Source of the DNA: Adlercreutzia equolifaciens
GTDB taxonomy: Bacteria; Actinomycetota; Coriobacteriia; Coriobacteriales; Eggerthellaceae
Reading direction: 5' to 3'
Assembly (NCBI RefSeq): GCF_029076695.1
Contig: NZ_JARFIK010000003.1
Coordinates: 1 to 60,141, forward strand
Length of the DNA stretch: 60,141 bases
In this document: positions 27,532 through 35,109 of the stretch, one piece after another
Numbering within the stretch: the first letter of the stretch is position 1
Layout of the letters: each line of letters starts with the position of its first letter
The notes under the pieces: generated by a model
The model's database searches: none
Told to the model about the DNA's origin: nothing
The model's input: only the letters and a program-made list of their open reading frames with translations
Position numbers and translations under genes: made by a program

Positions 27532-28746
27532 ATGGAATCACCGGTTCTCCAACAAACCCCCTTGCAACCCGACCCCGGTATCGGCCGCGATGCCCCCGGG
27601 GCGCGTACGCCTTTGTTGCTGAAAGTCTTCGGCGTACTGCTTATTGTCGGGGGCGCGGTGCTGGTGCCCGAAGTGGTGGCTGTGCTGGTGCAGATGGGCC
27701 AAGTCTTTGTGGAAGGTTCCTACGCCGACGATTCCGTACTCACCATTATCTTGTACGTCACGCTGGTGGTGGGCGTGTCCTACACCGTGCTGTGCTCGGT
27801 GGTGCTTGGTGTCCGTCTGCTGTTGGGAAAGCGCCGTCGCGCGCGCCTGGTGGCCGAATCCATGGCGGTGGCGCTGGTGGTGGCCTTCTTGGCCGATCTG
27901 CTGCTGTTCGGCGTCAATCCGGGCCTTTGGTTTCTGGGGGCGTCGGCGCTCATCCTCATTACGGCCCATGTTTTCGTGGATCCCTCGCTATCCGAAGAGC
28001 GCGAGTTGCAGCGCAAGCTTCGCCTGATGGAAACCCGCGAGGATGCCGAAGAGGGCATCTTGGGACTCGATAAAACGGGCAAGGGCTACATCGAGCTCGA
28101 TTTCTTTAACCTGTTCTGGATCTTCGTCATTGCCTCGGTGGCCGGCGTGGTTATCGAGTCGGTGTACCACGTGCTGGTGGTGGACTTCGGTCATTACGAA
28201 GATCGCGCCGGTCTTCTGTGGGGGCCCTTCTCGCCCATTTACGGTTTCGGCGCCGTGCTCATGACCATGGCGCTCAACCGGTTCCATAACGCGCCGGTAT
28301 GGGTGGTGTTTTTGGTCAGCGCCGTTATCGGTGGTGCGTTCGAATACTTCGTCAGCTGGTTCATGGAGTATGCCTTTGGCGCTGTGGCCTGGGACTACAC
28401 TGGCACCTTCCTCAACATCCACGGCCGTACGAACTTCATGTTCATGTGCATGTGGGGTGTATTGGGCGTGGTGTGGGTGCGTCTGGCACTGCCGGCCCTG
28501 CTGCACACCGTGAACCTCATTCCGTGGCGGTGGCGCTACTCGGTCACCGTGGTGTGCGCGGTGCTTATGCTGCTCGATGGCGCCATGACGCTGGTGGCCC
28601 TCGACTGCTGGTACTCGCGCTTGGCCGGATTGCCGCCCGACAACGCTCTTGAACAGTTTTGCGCTCAGCATTTCGACAACCAATGGATGGAGAACCGCTT
28701 CGAATCCATGAGCATCAACCCCGACGCGGCCCATCGCTCTTCTTAG
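27532..28746 (+). CDS. CmpB-like putative ABC-transporter type IV membrane protein
   Basis: The 404-residue protein has an N-terminal half with four hydrophobic helices. A C-terminal half matches the putative ABC-transporter type IV/CmpB family: [53 protein letters not shown] and [16 protein letters not shown]. Despite the family name, no ATPase partner is encoded nearby and transport has not been shown as far as I know. The gene ends 8 nt before the J-domain gene, suggesting co-expression. Confidence 0.82.
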   Translation: MESPVLQQTPLQPDPGIGRDAPGARTPLLLKVFGVLLIVGGAVLVPEVVAVLVQMGQVFVEGSYADDSVLTIILYVTLVVGVSYTVLCSVVLGVRLLLGKRRRARLVAESMAVALVVAFLADLLLFGVNPGLWFLGASALILITAHVFVDPSLSEERELQRKLRLMETREDAEEGILGLDKTGKGYIELDFFNLFWIFVIASVAGVVIESVYHVLVVDFGHYEDRAGLLWGPFSPIYGFGAVLMTMALNRFHNAPVWVVFLVSAVIGGAFEYFVSWFMEYAFGAVAWDYTGTFLNIHGRTNFMFMCMWGVLGVVWVRLALPALLHTVNLIPWRWRYSVTVVCAVLMLLDGAMTLVALDCWYSRLAGLPPDNALEQFCAQHFDNQWMENRFESMSINPDAAHRSS

Positions 28747-28754
28747 GAAACCCC

Positions 28755-29531
28755 ATGATCGACGACCCCTACAAAGTTCTCGGCGTCTCGCGCGATGCCT
28801 CGCCCGATGAGGTGAAGAAAGCCTATCGCAAGAAGGCCCGCGAGAATCATCCCGACCTCAACCCCGACGACCCGGGGGCCGAAGAGCGCCTCAAGCAAAT
28901 CAACGAGGCCTATGAGCGCATTACCAACCCCGAGAAGTTCGCCCGCGAAGACGCCCGCCGCTATCGGGCTCCCTACAATCCGGGTTACGGATACGGTGCG
29001 CCCCGCCCCGGCTCGGGCACGGGGGCGGGCAATCCCTTCGGCGGTGCGCCCGGCGGCACGGGTCCTGGTGGCTATCAGTACCAATGGGTGGAAGTGAACT
29101 GGGAGGACATCTTCAACGGATGGGCTCAGGCCTCCTCGGTGCCCCGCCCCGAGGTGTCGGCTACCGACTCGGCCGAGTTGCGCCAGGCGGTGCTGTTCAT
29201 TGACGGCGGCAACTACAAGGCGGCCCTGTCGGTGTTGGCTGCCATCAACATCAAAGACCGTCGGGCTCGCTGGTATTACCTGGCTGCTTTGGCGAATTAC
29301 GGGGCAGGCAACGTGGTGGCTGCGGTGGATCAGATTCGCGCAGCTCGCAAGGCCGACCCCACGAATGCGGATTATCGTCAGGCTGAGGCGGTCATAGGCG
29401 CCCGCGCTCGCAGCTACCAGCAGGAAAGCGAGAGCCGCGGGTTCTCCACCGGCTGCGTTGATCCCACCTCGCTGTGCTGCTGCTTTTTGTGCGCCCCTGC
29501 CTTCTGTCAGCCGTTCCTGTGCTGCCTGTAG
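28755..29531 (+). CDS. J-domain protein with a cysteine-rich C-terminal tail
   Basis: The 258-residue protein starts with a J-domain ([34 protein letters not shown]) that includes the HPD motif needed to stimulate DnaK. A Gly/Pro-rich linker follows, then a TPR-like helical part around residues 145-215 ([23 protein letters not shown]). The last 28 residues hold eight cysteines mixed with hydrophobic residues ([16 protein letters not shown]). It lacks the zinc finger and C-terminal domains of DnaJ, so it is a specialised co-chaperone. The Cys-rich tail could bind metal, form disulfides or be a membrane-contact segment. Confidence 0.85.
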   Translation: MIDDPYKVLGVSRDASPDEVKKAYRKKARENHPDLNPDDPGAEERLKQINEAYERITNPEKFAREDARRYRAPYNPGYGYGAPRPGSGTGAGNPFGGAPGGTGPGGYQYQWVEVNWEDIFNGWAQASSVPRPEVSATDSAELRQAVLFIDGGNYKAALSVLAAINIKDRRARWYYLAALANYGAGNVVAAVDQIRAARKADPTNADYRQAEAVIGARARSYQQESESRGFSTGCVDPTSLCCCFLCAPAFCQPFLCCL

Positions 29532-29616
29532 GCTCTTTATGGCAACCGTCGGAGGCTTGGTCTACAATACAAGGTTGCTATTTCCCGCCCAGGCGGGCTG
29601 ATCAAAGGAGGTTTTC

Positions 29617-30627
29617 GTGCCCCAGCCAACGGATTGGGCCGACGTCAAGGTAGTGGGCATTCCCCGCAGCCTTCTCTATTTTCGCTTCGGCGTGCTGTGG
29701 ACTACGTTCTTCGAGGGCATTGGTCGCGAAGTAGTGGTCAGCGACGCGACGGACAAGGCCATTGCCGATCGCGGCGAGCACTTGTCCGTGGACGAGTGCT
29801 GTCTGGCCTCGAAGGTGTACATGGGCCATGTGGACAGCTTGGTAGGCCGCTGCGACGCGGTGTTTGTGCCTGCGTATCCCACCGGCGAGCCGCGCACGGG
29901 TTTCTGCACCAAGTTCCAGTCGGTTACCGATGTGGTGCGCAACACGTTTCGCGACCGGCACCTGCGGGTTATTTCCTGCGAGGTGCGCAACGTGCACAAG
30001 CCCAAGGAGGTGCGCCGCGCCTTCGAGGAGATGGCGGCGCGCATGGGGGTAAGCCCCCGCGATGCCCGTCGGGCGATCAAGGCCGCCATGGAAGCGCAGC
30101 GCGCCCATGACGAGGCCCTGTTCGATGCGCAGAACCGCTTGCTGAAGGCTTTGGAGGACCATCGCCGCCAGGTGGAGAAAAGTGGCAACCCCAACGCCGA
30201 GTTGCCTCTGGGCATTTTGGTGGTGGCCCATCCCTATATTACCCACGACGCCTATTTGTCCGGCGCGGTTATCGACGCCCTGGAAGATATGGGCGCCACG
30301 GTGCTCTATGCCGATGCCGTAGATCACGAGAAGGCCTACAAGAAGAGCTTCGAGTTCTCGGACACCATGCCGTGGCTCATCAACCGCGAGCTGATCGGCG
30401 CCATCCTGCTTCTGCAGGACCGCATCGACGGCATTGTGCTCATCAGCGCTTTCCCCTGCGGCCCCGACTCCATGACCGACGATGCCATCATGCGCTGCAT
30501 TCAGGGCACGCCTATTTTGAACCTCATGATCGATGCCCAGTCGGGCACGGCCGGCGTGGAGACGCGCGTGGAAAGCTTCGTCGATATTCTGCGCTTCCAG
30601 CAGAAGGGAGGCTACGTTCATGGCTAA
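29617..30627 (+). CDS. Acyl-CoA dehydratase activase-related protein (COG3580/DUF2229 type)
   Basis: The 336-residue protein resembles the DUF2229 region found within large 2-hydroxyacyl-CoA dehydratase activase-like proteins: VVGIPRSLLYFRFGVLWTTFFEGIG at the start, SVDECCLASKVYMGHV with paired cysteines, and ISAFPCGPDSMTDD near the end, possible iron-sulfur or substrate contacts. It starts at a GTG with AAAGGAGG upstream. It is the first of three overlapping genes (8 nt overlap with the next). In many bacteria these three modules are one fused protein of about 1400 residues. Confidence 0.82.
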   Translation: MPQPTDWADVKVVGIPRSLLYFRFGVLWTTFFEGIGREVVVSDATDKAIADRGEHLSVDECCLASKVYMGHVDSLVGRCDAVFVPAYPTGEPRTGFCTKFQSVTDVVRNTFRDRHLRVISCEVRNVHKPKEVRRAFEEMAARMGVSPRDARRAIKAAMEAQRAHDEALFDAQNRLLKALEDHRRQVEKSGNPNAELPLGILVVAHPYITHDAYLSGAVIDALEDMGATVLYADAVDHEKAYKKSFEFSDTMPWLINRELIGAILLLQDRIDGIVLISAFPCGPDSMTDDAIMRCIQGTPILNLMIDAQSGTAGVETRVESFVDILRFQQKGGYVHG

Positions 30628-31819
30628 GCCCCAGTCTATGATCGAGCAGGTGCGCTCGAAGGTGACGGTGGAGTTCGAGCGTCATCGTCCTCCCAGCTTG
30701 CAGGCCGACCGCAAGGCGGCGAAGGAGGCCAAGCACAAGGCGAAGCACCACAAGTACACCAAGGCGGCCTTCTTCCGCTACTGCTACTACGACCCGGCGT
30801 TCAAGTTCTTCTGCGAGCAGGTGCTCGACGTTGACTATCTGCCGCTGCCCGAGGCCACCCGCGTATCCAGCGAGGTAGGTGCCCAGAATTCCAGCGACTA
30901 CGTGTGCACGCCCTTCAAGCACATCTTGGGCGACTTCGCCGAGGCCCTGGACCTGGGGGCCGATATTCTCATTCAGTTCGGCGGCCCCTGCCGTTTGGGC
31001 TACTACGGCGAGCTGCAGGAATCCATCCTGCGCGACATGGGCTACGACTTCATCATGCTCAATTTCGCCCACGGCATCGAGAAGGGCTACATCGGCTGGG
31101 CTAAGGAAGTGCTGCAGACGGTGAACCCCAATATCGATGTGCCCCACGGCGTGGTCAAGCTGAAGGCCGTGGCGAAGATGATCGAGCATTTGGACAGCCT
31201 GCGCGATTTCTACCTGGCCAACGGCGGCTTTGAGGTAGAGCCGGGCTCGTTTGACCGTGCATGGAGCCGCGCCATGGACGCCATGCGTACTTGCCTGGAC
31301 GAGCGCGACATCAACCAGGTTTACCGCGAGGCTATGGAAGATATGCGGTCCATCCCGCTGAACAAGCCGGCCGATCCCATCCGCATCGGAGTGGTGGGAG
31401 AGATGTTCACCGCCATCGACGAGCGCAGCAATTTGGAGCTCGACCACAAGCTGATGGCCATGGGCGTGGAAGTGCACCGCATGCTGAACTTCACCAACCG
31501 CTACCTTCGTTACAACGAGCCCAACTTGCGCATCGGCGCCAAGGACTACCTCACCTACGATATGGGCCCCACGTCTACCTTGACGGTGGCCGCTGCGCGC
31601 AAGTACGCGGCCGAGGGCTTCGACGGCGTTATCCACGCGAAGTCCGCCGGCTGCACGCCCGAGATTGACTGCATCCCGGTGCTGCAGAAGGTCAGCGAGG
31701 ACTTCCACATGCCCATTTTGTACCTCACCTATGATTCCCAGACCTCCGACACCGGTCTGGATACGCGCCTCGAGGCGTTCTACGACATGCTTGCCATGAA
31801 GAAGGAGAAAGCGAAATGA
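30620..31819 (+). CDS. 2-hydroxyacyl-CoA dehydratase-like subunit (COG3581 type)
   Basis: The 399-residue protein resembles the HgdB-like C-terminal module of DUF2229 proteins: VCTPFKHILGDFAEALDLGADILIQFGGPCRLGYYGELQ, then GEMFTAIDERSNLELDHKLMAMGVEVHR, and HAKSAGCTPEIDCIPVLQK. Conserved cysteines in these segments could hold an iron-sulfur cluster. It overlaps its neighbours on both sides by 4-8 nt, so the three products are probably made in equal amounts and form a complex. Confidence 0.82.
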   Translation: MAKPQSMIEQVRSKVTVEFERHRPPSLQADRKAAKEAKHKAKHHKYTKAAFFRYCYYDPAFKFFCEQVLDVDYLPLPEATRVSSEVGAQNSSDYVCTPFKHILGDFAEALDLGADILIQFGGPCRLGYYGELQESILRDMGYDFIMLNFAHGIEKGYIGWAKEVLQTVNPNIDVPHGVVKLKAVAKMIEHLDSLRDFYLANGGFEVEPGSFDRAWSRAMDAMRTCLDERDINQVYREAMEDMRSIPLNKPADPIRIGVVGEMFTAIDERSNLELDHKLMAMGVEVHRMLNFTNRYLRYNEPNLRIGAKDYLTYDMGPTSTLTVAAARKYAAEGFDGVIHAKSAGCTPEIDCIPVLQKVSEDFHMPILYLTYDSQTSDTGLDTRLEAFYDMLAMKKEKAK

Positions 31820-32805
31820 CCAAAGCGTATTTAGGCATCGACATCGGATCCATTTCCACCAAGGGCGTGATCATCGACGAGGATCGTCGTATTATCGCCC
31901 GCTCCTACCTGTGGACCGAGGGCAACCCCTCTCAGGCATCGAAGAACGTAGTGCGCGAGCTGGAAAGCCAGGTGGAGGGCCAGGACGTTCAGATTGTCGG
32001 CGCCGGCACCACGGGCAGCGCGCGCCGTTTGGTAGGCGCCATGCTGGGCGCCTCGGTGATCAAGAACGAGATCACGGCCCATGCGGTGGGCACCACGTTC
32101 CTGCATCCCAACGTGCGCACTATCCTGGAAATTGGCGGCCAGGACTCCAAGATCATCTGCGTGAACGACGGCATTGCCGTGGACTACGCCATGAACACCC
32201 TGTGCGCTGCGGGCACCGGCTCGTTCCTGTCGAGTCAGGCCCATCGTCTGGGCGTTGAGGTGGAGGAGTTCGGCGACATTGCCCTTACCTCGAAGAAGCC
32301 CGCCAACATTGCCGCCCGCTGCACGGTGTTCGCCGAAAGCGACCTGGTGCACAAGATCCAGGTGGGCTACGCCCGCGAGGACATTATTGCCGGCCTGTGC
32401 AATGCCGTGGCCTCGAACTACCTGAACAACGTGGGCAAGGGCAAGAAGATTGCCGCGCCCGTGGTGTTCCAGGGCGGCGTGTCGAAGAACGCCGGCGTGG
32501 TGCATGCGTTCGAGGAGCAGCTGGGCATGGACGTGGCCGTGGATCCCGATGGCCACCTGATGGGTGCTTTCGGCGCCGCGCTGCTGGCTGCCGATGCCGG
32601 CCCTATCGAGAACGCCGAGTCGGGTCCCTTCGCCGGGGGCACCTTCGACTTCGAGGCCATGCTGGACTTCGATTTCAAGACTCGCGAGATCGAGTGCCAG
32701 AAATGCGCCAACCACTGCGAGGTCATCTGCGTCTATCGTGACAAGGACATCATCGACTCCTGGGGCAACCGCTGCGACAAGGGCGCGGTGAAGACCACGG
32801 CGTAA
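31816..32805 (+). CDS. BadF/BcrA/HgdC-type ATPase activator
   Basis: The 329-residue protein has the ASKHA ATPase fold of (R)-2-hydroxyacyl-CoA dehydratase activators: GIDIGSISTKGVII (phosphate 1), LEIGGQDSKII, CAAGTGSFLSSQ with a conserved Cys, and GGVSKNAGVV. The C-terminus adds CQKCANHCEVI, a cysteine cluster not present in short HgdC proteins. Activators use ATP to inject one electron into a dehydratase. No dehydratase alpha/beta pair with CoA enzymes is nearby, so the electron acceptor may be its own operon partner. Confidence 0.87.
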   Translation: MTKAYLGIDIGSISTKGVIIDEDRRIIARSYLWTEGNPSQASKNVVRELESQVEGQDVQIVGAGTTGSARRLVGAMLGASVIKNEITAHAVGTTFLHPNVRTILEIGGQDSKIICVNDGIAVDYAMNTLCAAGTGSFLSSQAHRLGVEVEEFGDIALTSKKPANIAARCTVFAESDLVHKIQVGYAREDIIAGLCNAVASNYLNNVGKGKKIAAPVVFQGGVSKNAGVVHAFEEQLGMDVAVDPDGHLMGAFGAALLAADAGPIENAESGPFAGGTFDFEAMLDFDFKTREIECQKCANHCEVICVYRDKDIIDSWGNRCDKGAVKTTA

Positions 32806-32838
32806 GCGGCGCTGTCTGCGGGGCGGTACCGTCATCAG

Positions 32839-32872
32839 CAGCGCGGGCGTGCGCTCTTTCGCCGCCGCGCTG
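32839..32872. terminator. Hairpin between the activase operon and dmsC
   Basis: CAGCGCGG (32839-32846) pairs with CCGCGCTG (32865-32872) in the 90-nt gap between two convergent units. There is no T-run on either side, so it is a weak candidate. Confidence 0.4.
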
Positions 32873-32895
32873 GCAACCGGAACCAGGAGGACGGG

Positions 32896-33750
32896 TTAGA
32901 ACCCGACGGTCATGTGCAGGTTGTAGAAGGCGGTGCGCACGGCCAATACCGCCGCTACGGCTAGCAGGCTGGCGGCGACGCGCACCACAATGCGCCCGCG
33001 ACGGGCCAGGCTGCGGCGCAGTGAGAAGATGCCAAGCCCCTCGGCACCGACGCCCAGAAGGGCGAAGGCGGCGATGACGAGCGGATAGTGCGGCACCAGC
33101 GAGAGGGCCGTTGTTTCGTTGTTGCCTATGGTGGCCAGATCGGCCTGCTGCAGCAGCAGAGAGCCTAATCCAAAGACCAGGGCTACGAGCGAAAGAGTCA
33201 TCAAAGCCCGGTTCAGGAGTGGTCGCTCGATGCGCGCCACGGCCAAGAACAGCAGCGCCAGAAGCGTGCCCGCCATAAGGGCGGCAAGAATCAGGTTGAC
33301 CGGGGTGAACACCGTGTCCCACGTGGGCACGGTGCGTGCGGCGTAGGCCAAGGACGTGCAGGCGATGAACGCCACGGCGGCCAGGCTGGCTACGACAAGC
33401 CACGGGTCGGCAATGCCGTCGGGGAAGTTGATCTTGAAGGCGCACATCCAGTAGGCGCCCACCAAGAACAGAAAAATGACGGCGGCCAGCACCTCGTTGG
33501 AGAGGGGCGAGGTGCCTACGCCCGAGAAGACATGCAGCGCGTTGGCCGGCGTTCCCAGATGCGTGGCCGAGGCGATGAACCCCAGCAGGGCCGTGGCGAA
33601 GGGCAGGGCAATCACGCGGTCGATGCGCACGGCATCGGCATGATCGGGCGCTGCGAGGCGCGCGAGGGCCAAGACCAGGAAGGCCACGGCGCCAGCGGGT
33701 GCCAGCGTGGTAAAGACGGCTAGGGAAACCGGATCGAAACCGCTGCTCAC
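32896..33750 (-). CDS. dmsC: DMSO reductase-type membrane anchor subunit
   Basis: The 284-residue integral membrane protein has eight hydrophobic helices. It carries the DmsC pattern ATHLGTPANALHVFSGVGTSPLSNE. In the family it oxidises menaquinol and passes electrons to the iron-sulfur subunit. The start is a GTG whose GTGA overlaps the stop codon of the preceding dmsB gene, so translation is coupled. It is the last gene of the dms operon. Confidence 0.9.
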   Translation of the reverse strand: MSSGFDPVSLAVFTTLAPAGAVAFLVLALARLAAPDHADAVRIDRVIALPFATALLGFIASATHLGTPANALHVFSGVGTSPLSNEVLAAVIFLFLVGAYWMCAFKINFPDGIADPWLVVASLAAVAFIACTSLAYAARTVPTWDTVFTPVNLILAALMAGTLLALLFLAVARIERPLLNRALMTLSLVALVFGLGSLLLQQADLATIGNNETTALSLVPHYPLVIAAFALLGVGAEGLGIFSLRRSLARRGRIVVRVAASLLAVAAVLAVRTAFYNLHMTVGF

Positions 33751-34385
33751 AGCCCCAGCTCCTTTCGGTTGGCAAGGGCGCCGTCCCCCTGCTCGGCCCG
33801 GAGGGCCGCGGGCGAGGGCGCGATGAACAGGTTGGGGGCGGTGGCGTTTTCCTCGGGAAGGGGCAAGATGCTGCGCACCGCGTTGTGATAGGCGTCGCCG
33901 TGACGATCGACCAGCTCGGCGGTGGAGCCGAAGTCCAGGGCGCGCAGCGGGCACGCCTCCACGCAAATGGGAGCCTTGCCAGCGCCGACGCGCTCGCGAC
34001 AGCCATCGCACTTGCTGGAGCGCTTCAACTCTTGGTCAATAGCGGGCGCGTGATAGGGGCAGGCCATGGTGCAGTAGCCGCATCCGATGCACCGATCGAT
34101 GTCCGGCCAGACCAATCCCAGCTCGTCGCGATGCATGGCCTTGGTGGGGCACACCTGGGTGCAAACGGCATTGGTGCAATGATTGCAGGCCAGGGAGATA
34201 TGGTAGGCGAAGGCGTCTTGCGTTACCGTGCCATCGTCGTGGAGCAGACAGGAGCCACCCTCGTAGTCGAGCACGCGACGGAATGCCTGCCCTTCTCCGT
34301 GGTTGTGATAGTCCTTGCAGGCCATGACGCAGGTTCTGCACCCGGTGCAGCGGCTGTTGTCGAAGAAGAATCCTCGGAGCGTCAT
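33747..34385 (-). CDS. dmsB: DMSO reductase-type iron-sulfur subunit (second copy)
   Basis: The 212-residue ferredoxin-like protein holds four cysteine clusters for four [4Fe-4S] centres: CTGCRTCVMACKDY, CNHCTNAVCTQVCP, CIGCGYCTMACPY and CDGCRERVG...CVEACP. It carries electrons between the membrane anchor and the molybdopterin subunit. It differs clearly from the dmsB copy immediately upstream and is translationally coupled to dmsC. A 14-bp hairpin separates it from that first copy. Confidence 0.92.
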   Translation of the reverse strand: MTLRGFFFDNSRCTGCRTCVMACKDYHNHGEGQAFRRVLDYEGGSCLLHDDGTVTQDAFAYHISLACNHCTNAVCTQVCPTKAMHRDELGLVWPDIDRCIGCGYCTMACPYHAPAIDQELKRSSKCDGCRERVGAGKAPICVEACPLRALDFGSTAELVDRHGDAYHNAVRSILPLPEENATAPNLFIAPSPAALRAEQGDGALANRKELGL

Positions 34386-34406
34386 GGTTCCGTCCGTTCA
34401 ATCGAG

Positions 34407-34447
34407 GCGGCCCGCGCGCCCCAGGGAGGGGGAGGCGCGCGGGCCGC
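34407..34447 (-). promoter_or_regulatory. Perfect hairpin between the two dmsB genes
   Basis: GCGGCCCGCGCGCC (34407-34420) is perfectly complementary to GGCGCGCGGGCCGC (34434-34447), with a 13-nt loop. There is no T-run on the transcribed strand. It more likely marks mRNA processing or stabilises the upstream dmsA-dmsB transcript than ends it. Confidence 0.6.
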
Positions 34448-34460
34448 GGGGAGAGAGGCC

Positions 34461-35096
34461 TTAGGCGGCGTTCTCTACTTCTAGCGGGTTGGCAATGGCG
34501 CCCGTGGTGTCACCGGGCTCCTTTGCTGCCGGGCAGGGCAGGATGGCCGTGCTCGGGTGGGTCTGATCGGGGGCGGCCATGGGGGCGATGGCGTCCACGG
34601 CCTCGGGATGGGCCGCGCGCAACGCTTCGATGTCGCCGAACTCCAGGGCGCGCAGCGGGCACGCCTCCACGCAGATGGGGGCTTGGCCCTCAGCGGTGCG
34701 GCTGGCGCAGCCGTCGCACTTGCGGCTCTTCATTACCTCGGTGTCCACTACGGGCACCTCGTAGGGGCAGCTGTTCACGCAGGTAGCGCAGCCGATGCAC
34801 TTTTCGTCGTCGTGCACGACCAGACCGGTGTCGGGGTCCTTGTCCAGGGCGCCTTGAGGGCAGTTTGCCATGCAGGCGGGCATTTCGCAATGGTTGCATG
34901 CCATGGACACGTGATAGGCAAACGTGGTGGGCTTGTAGGTGCCGTCGCCGTTGTCGGTCCAGTCGCCGCCCTCGTAGTCGAAGACGCGACGGTAAGCGTA
35001 GGAGACGGGCAGGTCGTTGTAGTCTTTGCAGGCCATCTCGCAGGTGCGGCAGCCCGTGCAGCGGGTGCTGTCGAAATAGAATCCGTACTGAGTCAT
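34461..35096 (-). CDS. dmsB: DMSO reductase-type iron-sulfur subunit (first copy)
   Basis: The 211-residue protein has the same four [4Fe-4S] cysteine clusters as its neighbour: CTGCRTCEMACKDY, CNHCEMPACMANCP, CIGCATCVNSCPY and CDGCASRTA...CVEACP. It begins MTQYGFYFD 13 nt after the dmsA stop, with GGAGGAGA as ribosome binding site; a longer in-frame start overlaps dmsA's end and is less likely. Being directly behind dmsA, it is the probable dedicated electron partner of that subunit. Confidence 0.92.
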   Translation of the reverse strand: MTQYGFYFDSTRCTGCRTCEMACKDYNDLPVSYAYRRVFDYEGGDWTDNGDGTYKPTTFAYHVSMACNHCEMPACMANCPQGALDKDPDTGLVVHDDEKCIGCATCVNSCPYEVPVVDTEVMKSRKCDGCASRTAEGQAPICVEACPLRALEFGDIEALRAAHPEAVDAIAPMAAPDQTHPSTAILPCPAAKEPGDTTGAIANPLEVENAA

Positions 35097-35109
35097 GGTC
35101 TCTCCTCCT

